The notes beneath the pieces were generated by a model that ran no database searches, was not told the origin of the DNA, and worked only from the letters and a program-made list of their open reading frames with translations. Made by a program: the position numbers and the translations under genes. This document shows, piece by piece, positions 38,221 through 50,088 of a DNA stretch of 64,000 nucleotides (within the stretch, counting starts at the first letter, position 1; every line of letters starts with the position of its first letter). The stretch is from Diphasiastrum complanatum (taxonomy: Eukaryota > Streptophyta > Lycopodiopsida > Lycopodiales > Lycopodiaceae), in contig CM055108.1 in NCBI GenBank assembly GCA_029204225.1, positions 270,217 through 334,216 on the forward strand, written 5' to 3'.

Positions 38221-40435
38221 CTAAGTCTGGGCCAACGCCTGCCAAGAGACGACTAGAAAAATCATCAATGCATCCCCTCTTGGCTGGCCTGCCTCTGGGT
38301 CTGTCGGAGGAACCCTCTGTGGTACACTCCTGCCAAGGGGTCTCCCTCTGCCACGGGGGGGGGGTCTCTGGGAAGAACTGCCTGCCTGTGATGCTCTGAG
38401 TCGTCTCTGCGCTATCTGTCTCTGGGCAACAGTCTCTATCTCCCTCGCAAACTCTGACCAACTAGCATCTGAAAGGGGGCGTGATGCAGGAGTATTGAGC
38501 GGGGCGCGTGGACCATCCCCCACAAGGTCTACCGTCTCGTCTGAATCATATGTGGGCTCATCATCAGAGGAGGGCAATGGAACGTCAACAGGGAGGGGGG
38601 TGGTCTCATCGGCATCGACATCTGCATCGGGATCACCCCGCAGAGCACGCCGAGCGGCATCGTCTGGATCAACCTCTGGCTCTGGCTCATGATCGGCCGC
38701 TGCAACCAGGCCCTCATCGAGATTGACCTACACAAGTCAATCATTCGTGAGAATAGCCGAAGCAACCGTGAGGGCATTAAACTGAATGTCTTAAACTAAT
38801 ACGAAAGCAAACGATAGAGCATAGACATATACCTACTTGCAAGAGTAGGGCACGTGCGCCTCCTGCCCTCATGCTCTCCGTGATGCGTTGAACCACCCTG
38901 GTGTTGGTGTTGCAGTACACCAAGTCATTGCATCGCTCCGTCGTCAGACGGTTCCGCCTGTTCGAGTGAACAAGGCTGAACGCTGACCAGTTTCGCTCGC
39001 ACACGCAAGCATAACAGTCCTGCATTAATTGGCAACCACTCGAGTGAGTACCGACCTTGTAGAGAAAATGCGAAAACTGGTTGGATGAATGAGATTGGAC
39101 AACATACCTATGAAAGGACTCGGAGCGCGAGCGTCCTCAAGTCTGGCTGTCCAATGTCGTAGCTCTCCCACCATGATACAGGCAAGATCCTGTTCTCTCG
39201 GACACGTGCAAGGTCCTCGCCGAACAGCACCCAGAGAGTGCCTGCAGTTGATCAGCGATGTGCGTGAGTACATCTTGAGCCCGCGCAGGGACATTGAACG
39301 AACGACAGCATACGATAGAGCAAGAATTTACCTGTAATTGAGCCTCTGCACCTCGAGCCTGCTGCAGATACCAGTGTCGCTGCTGAGGCGGCGGATGTAT
39401 GCGAACCAGTCCGCACGCAGCTCTGCATCGTCGTACTGCCTCTCGCTCTGAAACAGCGGATGCAGTATGTGGGCCACACTGTGAATGGGCCGATGAAACT
39501 TATCCCATCGTCGCTGCCACAAGCGCCTGGTAGGCTCCAACCTGTGGACCAAACCACGTGGAGGCAACAGTTACATACCATCGTGTTGGGCAGCAAGACG
39601 AAACAAAGTGCGAAATGGAAGTAAGGATGGTGAGACAGAAAAAAGTTATACCTGGCAGGGTCCAGCTCAGAACGCTGGAGAGACTTGCCTATGCGACAAT
39701 GGAGGGGTAGTCTACCATAAGAAGCTCCCCCATAGCGCGGCAGTTGGACGCATTGTCCGTCACAACCTTTCGCGATACGTTCACACGATCAGTTCACAGC
39801 TTGGAAACACATTGCAATTAATCAAAAACCACGCAAAACTATTGTATCAACATTAAGCAATAAATGACCAAGCAACTAATGAAAAAAAATTGTATTTGGA
39901 CAACGCATTGTGGCCCGACCTCCTCTATCGCTGCGCGGATGATGCCGTAAATGTGCTCGGCCGAGTGCACTCTCCCTGCCTCGAAGGCGTCGATGTTGAG
40001 CAGGAACATGGAATCGTAACAACTAGAAACAATCACGTTGATGAGTGGACGTCTACAACGATCAGTCCACCCATCAGCCATGATGGAACAGCCGTATCTA
40101 TCACAAGTCTCCTGCAGTGCAGCCAGTCTCTCTCTGACTGATGCAACCCGGTCCTGGAGCAAAGGGCCGCGTAGTGCGTCGGTTGTGGGTGGTGTGTAGC
40201 CGGGCCCGCAGACTGCAACTTTCGAGATAGCCTCTCGAAAGATGCGGGATGATGCCATGATAAGGGGGAGGTTCAGGTCATAGAACATCTGTGCTATGGT
40301 CCTGGTACCCTCTCCGTGCTGCCCCTCTCTGAAAGATCCCGGCATGGACATATGTCTGCCTTTTGTTTTTTTTTTCTTTTTTTTAAAAAAACGCGTCCGG
40401 GGCCCGGACGCGTTCTGGGCCCCGGAAGCGTCCAC
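38221..40435 (-). pseudogene. hAT transposase gene (DUF659/hAT C-terminal type), multi-exon, degenerate
   Basis: Read on the minus strand. The first large segment (about 39905-40435) has the transposase core RYGCSIMADGWTDRCRRPLIN and VHSAEHIYGIIRAAIEEVG. The catalytic-domain continuation VVTDNASNCRAMGELL is at about 39695-39765, after an intron. The frame then meets a TAG near 39690. Next comes RWDKFHRPIHSVAHILHPLF (39330-39567). The hAT dimerisation block CERNWSAFSLVHSNRRNRLT and RCNDLVYCNTNTRV is at about 38880-39000. A long acidic and then basic, low-complexity C-terminus (DDAARRALRGDPDADVDADE, later PRGRGRPLGR) runs to about 38221. Exon junctions are approximate. The internal TAG suggests it no longer makes full transposase. 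Confidence 0.75.
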
Positions 40436-40557
40436 GTCCGGACGTTGGACGCGTCCTCTGATACATGAAAAAGGGATGCGTCTGACTCTGCGTCCGGGTC
40501 CGGGCGTCGGACGCGAACGCGGGCATTTTGGCCCGAACCCTCATGTCTGATACATGA

Positions 40558-42345
40558 AATAACAACTATGGGACACCAAATAACATAACTACAATAGTAC
40601 AAAGTAGTATCAACTTATGCTTTGACACAATTACTCCTAGAGCAACAAAACAAACTTGGCTTCTTCGATAGAGCTCAATATGAAGTGGGAGATCTCAAAC
40701 CTCCTACATAGGCTACAAAGAACTCAAGGAGTTAGAAGACCAATTGTCAAATGCCTACAACATATTCCACTTCGTGCTTTAAGACTTCAAAATGAAACCT
40801 TCCTAAAAACTATTAAAGCAAAGTTAGGGCTCAATCTCCTGAAATATGGTTAGCCCTATTTTGTCAGTTCCAATGAAAGCATAGTTCCAAAAGACCAGCC
40901 CCATTCTTCACGAGCTCTTTACATTTTCCATCTCAAAACCATTATATTGACATGGTGAGCTAATAACTACAAATAATGGAGTCTCCAAAAAATAGTTGCA
41001 CCCCGGTCCCTGATTTCAGAAAAGCATTCAGAAATGCGTTTTGGAACTGCGTTTCTGAAATGGGGCATTTCTCAGAAACTTTTTTTTTTGAAGTTTGTGG
41101 GCAATATGAGTATCAAATTAAAGTTCTAATCAAGGGCATTGCATTTTTATAGGTTGCCAGGTGTTTTGGTTACAGTTAGGTCCAGCTAATCCTCGTTTGG
41201 GGCAATTTTAGGGCAAAAATATATATATAAGCTGTTTTTTTTTCTGAACATTTCTGTAAAAACTGATAAATCCATTGATAAAACACTAGACATATATGAA
41301 ATACAAAAATTGTAATAAAAGAGATCAAAACAACCATAAGATAGGAAAACAAAGCATGATGAAAGTACAATGGCACATATGCAAGCAAAATGTAAAGCAT
41401 TGTGGCTCAATATGTCTAATGTCCATGAGCACATGTCTCTATAATGAGCTTAAACACATAAAACCTAATCTAAGAGGTCATCAGTGGCACATAATCTCTA
41501 GGACTATCAGACGAGGCCACCGGCTCACTTGAATCCTGCCACTGGTGAGTGGCCTGCCTCTCCCTTGCTGTGTCCTGGCACTGGTACCAGAACCTCTCAG
41601 TTGGATGGACAGCTATGGATTGGCTGAACCTACAGGCTACAATCATATTCCACAGAACAGGTAAACACTGATGGCAAACCCGTTTAGCTCAAATCGCGCT
41701 GGTACCAGAACCTCTCAGTTGGATGGACAGCTATGGATTGGCTGAACCTACAGGCTACAATCATATTCCACAGAACAGGTAAACACTGATGGCAAACCAG
41801 TTTAGCTCAAATCGGAGCATAGCAACAAGTTCTATCGACACCGTCCTCCTCACTGGTGGCTGTCCAAGAAAAACGACGGTGTAGCTTACTTTTATCCAAT
41901 ATCAGGCTTTTTTTGGAAAAAAAAGCATGACAAAGGTACCTTGTTCCATACGTACAAAACACATTCCATTCGGAATGTACGGAACCGTACATTCCAGACC
42001 AAAAGGTTCGAAGCAGGGTATTTATATGTACTAAGTATGAAAAAACCTTGAAATTGATGAAAAATGGATAATGGTCACAACTTGCAACTATCCAGCAAGG
42101 CCCAAGTGGCACATCAATGTAAGCAAATCCAAAGAATGATCCACATACTTTTCACATTAATGAGCTAATAGTCTACTGAGAATAAAGTAGCATACATAAT
42201 TCTGGAAATAAAAATCTTAAACTACTAAATTGCTAAGGACACGCACAAATTTCAAGCAAACATGTGCTTGTGACAGATCTCTCAGATCAAAACTTCAATA
42301 CATCATAGATCACATAAAAGTTGGATGCAAGAGCTTGGCCTTTAC
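40558..42345 (-). other. Proposed MTP1 intron, 5' part
   Basis: No genes supported. Contains an almost perfect 118-bp tandem duplication (see separate entry). Confidence 0.5.
41581..41816. repeat. 118-bp perfect-register tandem duplication
   Basis: Copy 1 at 41581-41698 and copy 2 at 41699-41816, starting CTGGTACCAGAACCTCTCAG. They differ at about one or two bases, which implies a recent duplication. Confidence 0.92.
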
Positions 42346-42461
42346 CTTGCACCGTCCTGCAGAATCCGGTGCCTAATTCTTCCATGGATGTCTCCTGTAT
42401 GTTCCTCTTCTTGGCGCTCGTCCAGCAAAGGAGCAGGTAGTTGACTGCCACTATACTCCAT
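42346..42461 (-). CDS. MTP1: Proposed first coding exon of the MTP1-type gene
   Basis: Minus-strand ATG at 42459-42461 opens 38 codons plus two bases. The product starts MEYSGSQLPAPLLDERQEEE and ends ILQDGA, then meets the donor AAG|GTAAAG (intron starts 42345). Joined to the acceptor at 32747, the split codon AG+C gives Ser and the frame enters [10 protein letters not shown] of the main exon. The total CDS is 1473 bp, 490 residues. An in-frame TGA lies eight codons upstream of the ATG in the same exon, and an acceptor-like TTTACAG at 42488 suggests a 5' UTR intron further up. The acidic, PLLDE-containing N-terminus is plausible for a CDF protein. The phase match could arise by chance (about one in three), so this is inference. 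Confidence 0.6.
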
Positions 42462-43399
42462 CGGATAGCCTATATTATGTCCTCAGCCTGTAAAGCCTCT
42501 TATAAGCAGATAGAGCTTTTCAAACGAGGCAATAACTTGATAAGAACGGTAGGGTACCACAACCATGCGCACAGAAAGATGCTTTGATTTAATATATGAA
42601 GAGTTAGATTTCAACTACAGAGTCTCGAGTTGTTTGTGAAACCTAGCTAAAACAGAAGAAATATTGTTCTTAATCGACATGGATTAAAAGCGACCAAAAT
42701 AAAGGCCTTATAAGAATCGTTACCAAAATTCTACCAGTTTAATATCTAAAGCACCATGTTAATCGAAATATGCATGAATGGAGCATACAGTAGGTGATGA
42801 TCTGTTTCGGTGTCAGCAGCCTCTCGGGGACAGTTCGGTCATGCACATCAAACCTGATAAGAGAAAATAAAAGAGATACAACGAAAATAATTATTTCTTC
42901 TTATTCCTCTTGTATGTCGTTTCTTAGTAGAGTCCAACTCCAGACCTCAAAAAAAGGAACGGATGCTTCACCACCACGTCACTTATAGAAGGACTCTTAA
43001 ACTCATTGTTGAGTGGAGATAGCAAATAAAGAACAACGGTTACTCAAGATAACAAGAAAACAGAACCAAAAACAGCCGCAGAACAATAGCAACTGCAAAA
43101 TCGCACATGAAATCAAAAACGCTTCATAAGAATCGGCCCGTGATGGGATATTTGAAGAAAAATACTCTCAGATGTTCGAGAAAAAACACAAAAACTTGAG
43201 AAAATCAACGCAGAAAGACAAAGCATGAAAACTCGAGCTAGGAACGGTGCCAATGCGTAAACACGTCAAATAAACCACAGCAGCCAGAGTTGACAATCAG
43301 CCCGCCAAGCCGTTATTGCGAATAAAACGAACGAAAAATGGAGATACTGGCCTGCGAAACAACAGCACAAATCTGATACAAAGTCTATAAATACATCCA

Positions 43400-43575
43400 C
43401 TATGAAATGTTCAAAACAAGCCGCAAATATGAATGGAAATCTACTATGAAATGTTCAAAGATAACCGCAAATATGGATGGATCTAATATAAATCTACTAT
43501 GAAATGTTCAAAAATAAGAGCAAATATGGAAGGATATGCCATGGATCTGCTATGAAATGCCCAAAACAACACAAA
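43400..43575. repeat. Four-copy tandem repeat, 44-53 bp unit
   Basis: CTATGAAATG begins at 43400, 43444, 43497 and 43550, each followed by TTCAAAA- and CAAATATGG-like blocks. It lies in the presumed 5' UTR intron or leader of the MTP1-type gene. Confidence 0.75.
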
Positions 43576-43619
43576 ATCATGTGAGAAGCTACAATATTAC
43601 GTCAAAAACAGAGGATCGG

Positions 43620-43815
43620 ATCAAAGAGCTGTAGTGAGGACGATCGAAGCAGAAGATATAAAAGAAGAGGGGTGACGATAGGGAGGAGAACCAGGGCCAA
43701 AGACGCCACTGATAGCTCTCCACCGTTGGATCTTTCAGTTAACGCTCCGATTATGCCTAGTTTTTCTCAGATTAATCACTCAAAAGAGTCCACGTGACAG
43801 ATCTACCACGTGGCA
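43620..43815 (-). promoter_or_regulatory. Putative promoter and start region of the MTP1-type gene
   Basis: On the minus strand a pyrimidine-rich leader (CTCCCTATCGTCACCCCTC, then CTTTTATATCTTCTGC) is typical of plant 5' UTRs. Upstream is AACGGTGGAGAGC and two CACGTG G-boxes (43791-43796, 43807-43812). A third CACGTG is at 43969-43974. The transcription start was not determined. Confidence 0.4.
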
Positions 43816-45895
43816 GTAATCTGAGTGGTTGGACGTATGCTATATCGTGTAGTTAAGCCATCGAGACGACTCACGAGCCGGCAGTCGTGTCAGAATGTGG
43901 TTCTTCGTTTAATCGTAATGAGGCTTGACGACACGGCATATGTTAGAGCTAGCCCCTCGGATCTCTGCCACGTGTACTACTGCCGCTTGGTGGTCTTTGA
44001 ATGGCTGAGAGATAAAACGCGGCAAGATCTGAACGACTACAGATTGCGAGCTTTAAAATGTTGCGTGTGCCTGGAGGGGACCAAATTCGAATAACGATCT
44101 CCATAAAGGCTGTTTTCACACTTGAGGGGCTGAGGGTTAAGGGCAACCCCATTGACCCAACCATCCCAAAAGCCTTCCTCTCAACCAAATTCTTTAATCC
44201 CAATTTAGGGTTACATTCCATTCGACCCCACTCGACCATGGGGACGGTCCCCACTTGCCAATGAGGGCCGACGGTGCCATAATCTTGATTTAATAGGATT
44301 TGTTTTGGTTGCGATTCTTTAATGATTGACTTGGATTTTTAACCCTAGTCCATCCGTCTCCATCAATTTCTAGGGAGGGACGTCGTCTTATTTTCAATTT
44401 AGCAGGATTTGTTTTTTGTCACAATTCTTCAATCACTACAACTATGATATTTTATCCCCACCACTAAGTTGACTTCATAAATAATAGGCCCATCAATTTC
44501 ACCTCTCACCCACCTAAATGTGAATCTAGGAATGCACTTTGGCCAAGGCAACTAAGGGATTTTCAAATACCACGATTACCCCTTGTGTTTGGACCTTGGC
44601 GCCATGCTTGATGAAAGACGTTAATAAATTTATGCCATAAGATTTGAGACACTTGTGCTCATGGACTACATATGAGTCAAAAGATGAGTCAAAAATATGC
44701 TTGTTTTACTCTTGGAGAAGATGGGCTAGCCCCATGTCAAACTCATTCTTGAAGGGGGCATACACCATCTAAATTTGATTTGAGGCCACTTGCCCTTTCA
44801 TTTTGTTTTATCCTTTCCATGCACACCAAGAGGCAACCCCCCTTCAAGCAAAGTGGAGGAGGCCATTTCCAACACCATTGTAGAGAATTTGGGGTCAACT
44901 CTACTTGTCCCCATCCAGTTGAAATCATCCCAAGTACTCACAACATTTATAAGCTCATAAAGAGTTTCTTCTTCCATGTGCAAATCATGACTCAAGCCAA
45001 TGTCTTCACTACCACACATAACTATCATATGGCACTTATTTTAACTTTCACTTCTACATATGGACCAACTTGACGAAAAAGTTTTGTTCATTACCCATTT
45101 TTTTAGGTTTTTTTTTTAATTACATTAAACTGTCTTTTAACCTTAAAGGAACAAGTAATGAAATGATATATAATTCAAGGATGTAAGAAGCCTCAACTCC
45201 TCAAGCCATCCCTCTCTACAAGCACGTACTTGCCTTCATCACAACTCAATGCATGAATAATAGCAAAGCATCACGTCAATTCTGCGTACCACAATGAAAG
45301 AAGCAAAATAGTCACAAAGGCTTGGAGACAAGAGAGGATCTCCTTGTATGAAATTTTGGGATTATAACTAGAAGGATCTAAAATACACAAGTTTCTTTTT
45401 TTATAGGGAATAAGCAATGTTGTGATTGGTCCATACCAGGGTCAACACTTTGGTCCAATTTTACCTTAAACTATTTTGATCACGTATTTTTGCTTCTATA
45501 CTCTACTTGACAACCCTTTTAAGTCTAAACTTACAATATTGGCGATTTAGTTAAGCATGGCTTGTGCTACTTGGCTAATTAACTATTTTGCTCTCATGTT
45601 GGACTTATATTCACATAATGCCAATTCTAGACTTTCAACTATTCGTTATGTATGATTTATTTTACAATGTGTACAATTTGATTTTTGTCCACCCTAGCAC
45701 TGCCTTGGAATCAAATCTTGCCCCAAAATCTGCTAACAATGAATCACACTTTGTCTCGTGCTAGTGGTCATCAACTATATCAAATCCACAAACGAAATAA
45801 GACAAAAATATTATTTTCATCGTGACCTAGCCCAAAAAAGCGTTATAGACTTTTGGAATAGCCCAAATAAGGTGACTTAAATTTGTTTAGACCAT
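43816..45895. other. Non-coding region upstream of the MTP1-type gene
   Basis: No convincing coding frame. AT-rich with scattered low-complexity stretches. The last bases (45885-45900, GACCATAACTTG) partly resemble the sequence beside the left inverted copy (GACCAGAACTTG), possible junction homology. Confidence 0.45.
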
Positions 45896-46356
45896 AACTT
45901 GTTGTGGGCTGTAGGAACACTTTTCACACGTGTGAGGCCGTACAGCTCCGGTTTTGGCTGAGAAATTTCAAAAAATTGTACAATTTGACTCACACACCCA
46001 ATTTAAGAGATTTTTAGTGCAAAATCAAGCATTTTCAATAGAGATTCTAATCCCTTGATTAGTTCTTGGATTAGATCAGCCAAAAAATTAAAATTGAAGC
46101 TTGAATTAGGAGCATTAAATGATTTTCTCTGATTTTTTGAGTGCATGTTGAAGTTGAAGAGAGATATTGCTAAAAATCATAGATTAAGGAGTGATTTTGC
46201 AAGTTTGAGACTAGAATCTAAAGTTTCATCATTCTAGATTGGTTCATGAGTGATAGGATTGTGTCTATAAGCTTTCTAATTGCTAGAAGAATATAGGTTC
46301 AGATCTCTTAGAGAAACCATAAGAGTTTCTAGTGTTTTTTCACATTAAAAAATGGC

Positions 46357-47192
46357 ATGAATGGGTGGTTTTTGCTTGAAGCTAGTGAAAGGCTTACATC
46401 CACTAATTATGCTACTTGGATAGTTCGAATGGAGTCTTCTCTTGTACTTCATGATCTTTATGACATAGTACTTGAGGTGGAAGTAAAACCTCAAGGAGGA
46501 GTTGAGTTGGTAAAGTACAAAAAGAGATGTACAGTTGCATTACATTGCATAAAAATGAATGTAAGTAATGAACTTTTGAAAGAAATCTCATCTTGTACCA
46601 CATCCAAAGAGGCATGTGATTCTTTAAAAGCAAATTGTGGATCCAAGAATAGTTCAAGGATACTAGGAATCAAATCCTTCAAAGCATGAAAGGAAGTAGT
46701 GAAAGTGCCCAAAATTATGTCTTTAGGATCAAATCTTTGAATAAGGAGTTGTCTTCTATAGATGATAAAATCAAAGATGATGAATTAGTTCAAATCATTT
46801 TGAATGGATTAGGAGATGATTATTCCAATCTTGTTCTAACCTTTGCTATTCAAGATTCACTTCCTAGTATTGAAAAACTTCAAAGTGTGCTTGTAAGTGA
46901 GGAGAGTAGAATGCTTCATATCAAAAGTAGGATGAGTTCCTTATCTTTGAATGATGGTGATGAAAAAGCTAACTTTTCCTTGAAAAGCAAGAAGAAAAAG
47001 TTTCCATCCAAGAAGACTCAAGACATGGAGATGGAGAGCAAAGATGGAGCATCAAGTTCCAAAGGCAAGAGCAAGAAGGACAAGAAGAAGCTAAAGTGTT
47101 TCTTTTGTGGAAAAAAGAGACATTTTGCATCCGAGTGCTACAAGAAGAAGAATGCCCAAGAGAAGCAACAATCAAGGCACTCTTGTGCTTGA
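46357..47192 (+). pseudogene. Copia B gag, copy R1
   Basis: Same as the left copy: the gag N-terminus starts MNGWFLLEASERL, a frameshift lies near 46670 from a 7-base deletion (R2 retains CATGCTT), and the C-terminal frame to 47192 has the knuckle CFFCGKKRHFASEC. Confidence 0.85.
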
Positions 47193-48301
47193 GGAGGAGG
47201 AGAAAGAAGACAATCTATCTTTGATGGTATACTCAGCACAAACATCTAATCAAGACACTTGGTGGATTGATAGTGGGGCAAGCTCTTACATGACTCACCA
47301 AAAAGATTACTTTTCTAATCTACTTTCTTACAATAGTTCTAAGAGATTTATCTTCACTGCAAGTGATCAAGAATGTGAGATTGTAGGTGTTGGATCCATT
47401 CCTTTATGTCTAGGATCATCTAAAAAGTAGATCTAGACAATGTTCTTTATGTACCTTCAATTACAAAGAACTTGTTGAGTGTAGGACAACTTATGGATAG
47501 TGGATTAGATGTACATTTCAAGCATGGAGCATGTTCTATCTTGAAAGATGAAAAATGTATTGCTAGTGGTTTCAAGCAAGGGAGGTTATTCAAATTGGAT
47601 GCTAATGTGATGGTATGGCAAGGGAGGAGCTCACTCAAGTGGAATTATGGCACAAAAGGTTAGGCCATCCTAACTACAAAGCTATGGAGACCATGGTGAC
47701 AAAGGAGCTAGCAAGTGGACTTCCCAAAACCATATCCAAGTGTGGCAAGCTTTGTGAAGCTTGTGGACTCTCCAAATCTCATAAGCTACCTCTCAAGAGA
47801 TCTTTGACAAGATCTAACTCTCCTCTTGACCTTATACACTCGGATGTTCATTCATTTTCACATGAATCAAATGGTGGATCTCATATGTATATCACTTTTA
47901 TTGATGATAGATCAAGATACTCTTGGGTTTATCTCTTGTTTAAGAAAAGTGAAGTTTTTGAGTCCTGTGTAAAGTTCAAAACTCTTGTGAAAAAGCAACT
48001 TAATACTAGCTTGAAAGTATTAAGAAGTGATAATGGAGGGGAGTACATCTCCCATAGGATGAAAGAGTTTTGTGAAACTAATGGCATAAGGAGAGAGATT
48101 ACTTGCACATATACTCCACAACAAAATGGAGTAGCTGAGAGAAAGAATAGGACACTATGTGAGTGTGCTAAAGCTTTGAGATTAGATGCATCACTTCCTA
48201 TTTCATTTTGGGGAGAAGCTATTTTATGTGCAAAATTTCTATGTAATAGAATGACTAATAGTGCCATTAAAGGACTTGCACCTTATGAAGTATTGCATTA
48301 G
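47107..48301 (+). pseudogene. Copia B protease/integrase remnant, copy R1
   Basis: Protease DSGASSYMTH; integrase zinc-binding region (47640-47790) and catalytic Asp, Asp and Glu blocks up to about 48140. It is frameshifted after GSSKK by loss of one A and by a 13-base loss near 47615 relative to R2. It ends GLAPYEVLH-stop with no reverse transcriptase. Confidence 0.85.
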
Positions 48302-48393
48302 AGAAAATATTGGCCCAAAGAGGGCCCTATAAGAATTGCCATGTAGGAGAGAGAAAAATAACTATAAAGTAATTATAATATCATTTTCTACCT

Positions 48394-49680
48394 TTGTTAT
48401 TGTCATTGTGTTGTTTGTTACTATACTACTGTACTGATGTGGATCTGTCACCAGAATATGCTCCGCTCAGGACGAGAAATTCAAAGCAACCCAAATTGTC
48501 AACTTCTGATATGGTCCGATACAGGGAGGAAAAGCTAAAACATGTAGATTTATGGTCATCAGGAACATTGTATTCTATTGATCCATGTTCATTGCAACAT
48601 CCAGATTTTCATTCAGTGAGTCAGTTAATAATCTATATGTGTCATGGTAAAAATGGCCTTTTGGGTTACTGTGAGAATTTGATGCTCTATGGGAATGCAC
48701 ATTCAATGCAAAGAATACATTATTTGGAAGAGGAATCAAGAAAAATATCAAAGAAGTGGAAAGAAAAATTTACAAAGATGAAAACTTGTTTGGATGAAAA
48801 TGAGATGCTCAAGGAGGAGATCCAAAGGTTGAAATCTTCTTTGCATCATTATACAACTAGTAATGATGAGATAAAAATTGCATTTCAATCCATGGGTATC
48901 TCATATTTGTCTCTTGTTAAAGATATGGATGTGCTCAACAGAAAGGTCGGAAGCAACAAGAGAAAAAGATTGGTAAACAAGGATATATGTGATCTATCAT
49001 CCAGAGGAGGTCAGAGAAAAAAAATTAAAACGTGCATTCAAGTAAGTTATAGCTTATTTGGTATTGAATATTGCTTGAACTTTTTGATTCATTCATAGTC
49101 ACTAAGTTTGTTATTTGTTCATTTCAACTTTCTGTTGATTTGCTTTTTATATATCGATGTGAATACTATGAGTGTCCTAATTTCTACTGACATTTTCATG
49201 AACATTATGTTTGCAATGTAGATCAACATTGGTTGTTGAAGACCATTTGGCCGATGAGATTTCAATTGGAAACTCACTAGGCTCTATCTTGACTTCTAAA
49301 TCTATGAAATCAATGTTAAATAATAACAAAATGAAAAAGATTAAGGCTTCCATTACTGATAGCATTATGGATAAAGTTGGAAAAATATTAGACACTACAT
49401 TGTTTCAGGGGGCATGTGACTTTTCTAGCATCAGTAGGGAAGCATATGCAACAATGTTTAAGATGATAAAGGAGGCATTTGCACAGGTAAATATTAAAAA
49501 GTTTCCAATCCCACGACCATTTCATCTTAAAAAAAAAGAGACATGTTAGACCATGGTATGCAGACAATAGTTGGTAATCCATCTCATATCAATGAAGTGT
49601 ATTGCTCGAAAGGAGAAAGTCTAGCATATAACAATTTCAACAATTTATTTATTGACATTAATCAGTTATCAACATTCATC
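48394..49680 (+). pseudogene. 5' part of unknown gene X1, copy R1
   Basis: Identical to the left copy. Coiled-coil frame 48394-49098, then an exon to the donor CAG|GTAAAT near 49489, then the start of the next exon, lost after TCATCATTAA (about 49687). Relative to R2 it lacks about 220 bp between the integrase stop and the coiled-coil frame. Confidence 0.5.
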
Positions 49681-50088
49681 ATTAAATAATTCGAACCTTC
49701 TGTTTCCAAGATCATACTAATCTTAGACTATTGATTGAAGACATCTTCTTTGAATAAGCTCCAGATATGGATGTTGATGGATGTGTCAGCTCCAGATACG
49801 GCTGTTGATGGATGTGTCAGGTCTAATACTAGTGTAGGAAAAATACTAGGAATTCTCCTTCAGATTACACGATGAAAGTTTGAATAGATCAAAATAATAT
49901 CAATGTCTTCAATCGTGTCTGATTTTGGTCTATGTATTAATAGAGCAGTTTCTACTTTGATTGAATGAAGCATGCAGATTTAGGAGATATGAGTGAGTGT
50001 GATAGACAATTTTAGATAATCAAAACACTGTTGAAAAAAAAAATCATTTGTTGCAAACTTTGATCAATCGAATTTTTATAATTCTGAT

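Larger units (their letters stand above)
45896..50088 (+). repeat. 4193-bp inverted duplication, right copy R1
   Basis: Reverse complement of 16525-20717 with no net indel. It begins in the copia B leader (without LTR or primer site) and ends inside LTR G at ATTCTGAT, after which copia B leader sequence of the next copy (R2) starts. The breakpoints are not transposon ends. Confidence 0.9.

Noticed and set aside
38495-39337. Plus-strand frames over the hAT gene
   Set aside because: Shadows of the minus-strand transposase in GC-rich DNA.
43825-44264. Short frames upstream of the zinc transporter gene
   Set aside because: No conserved sequence; region looks like promoter or intergenic DNA.
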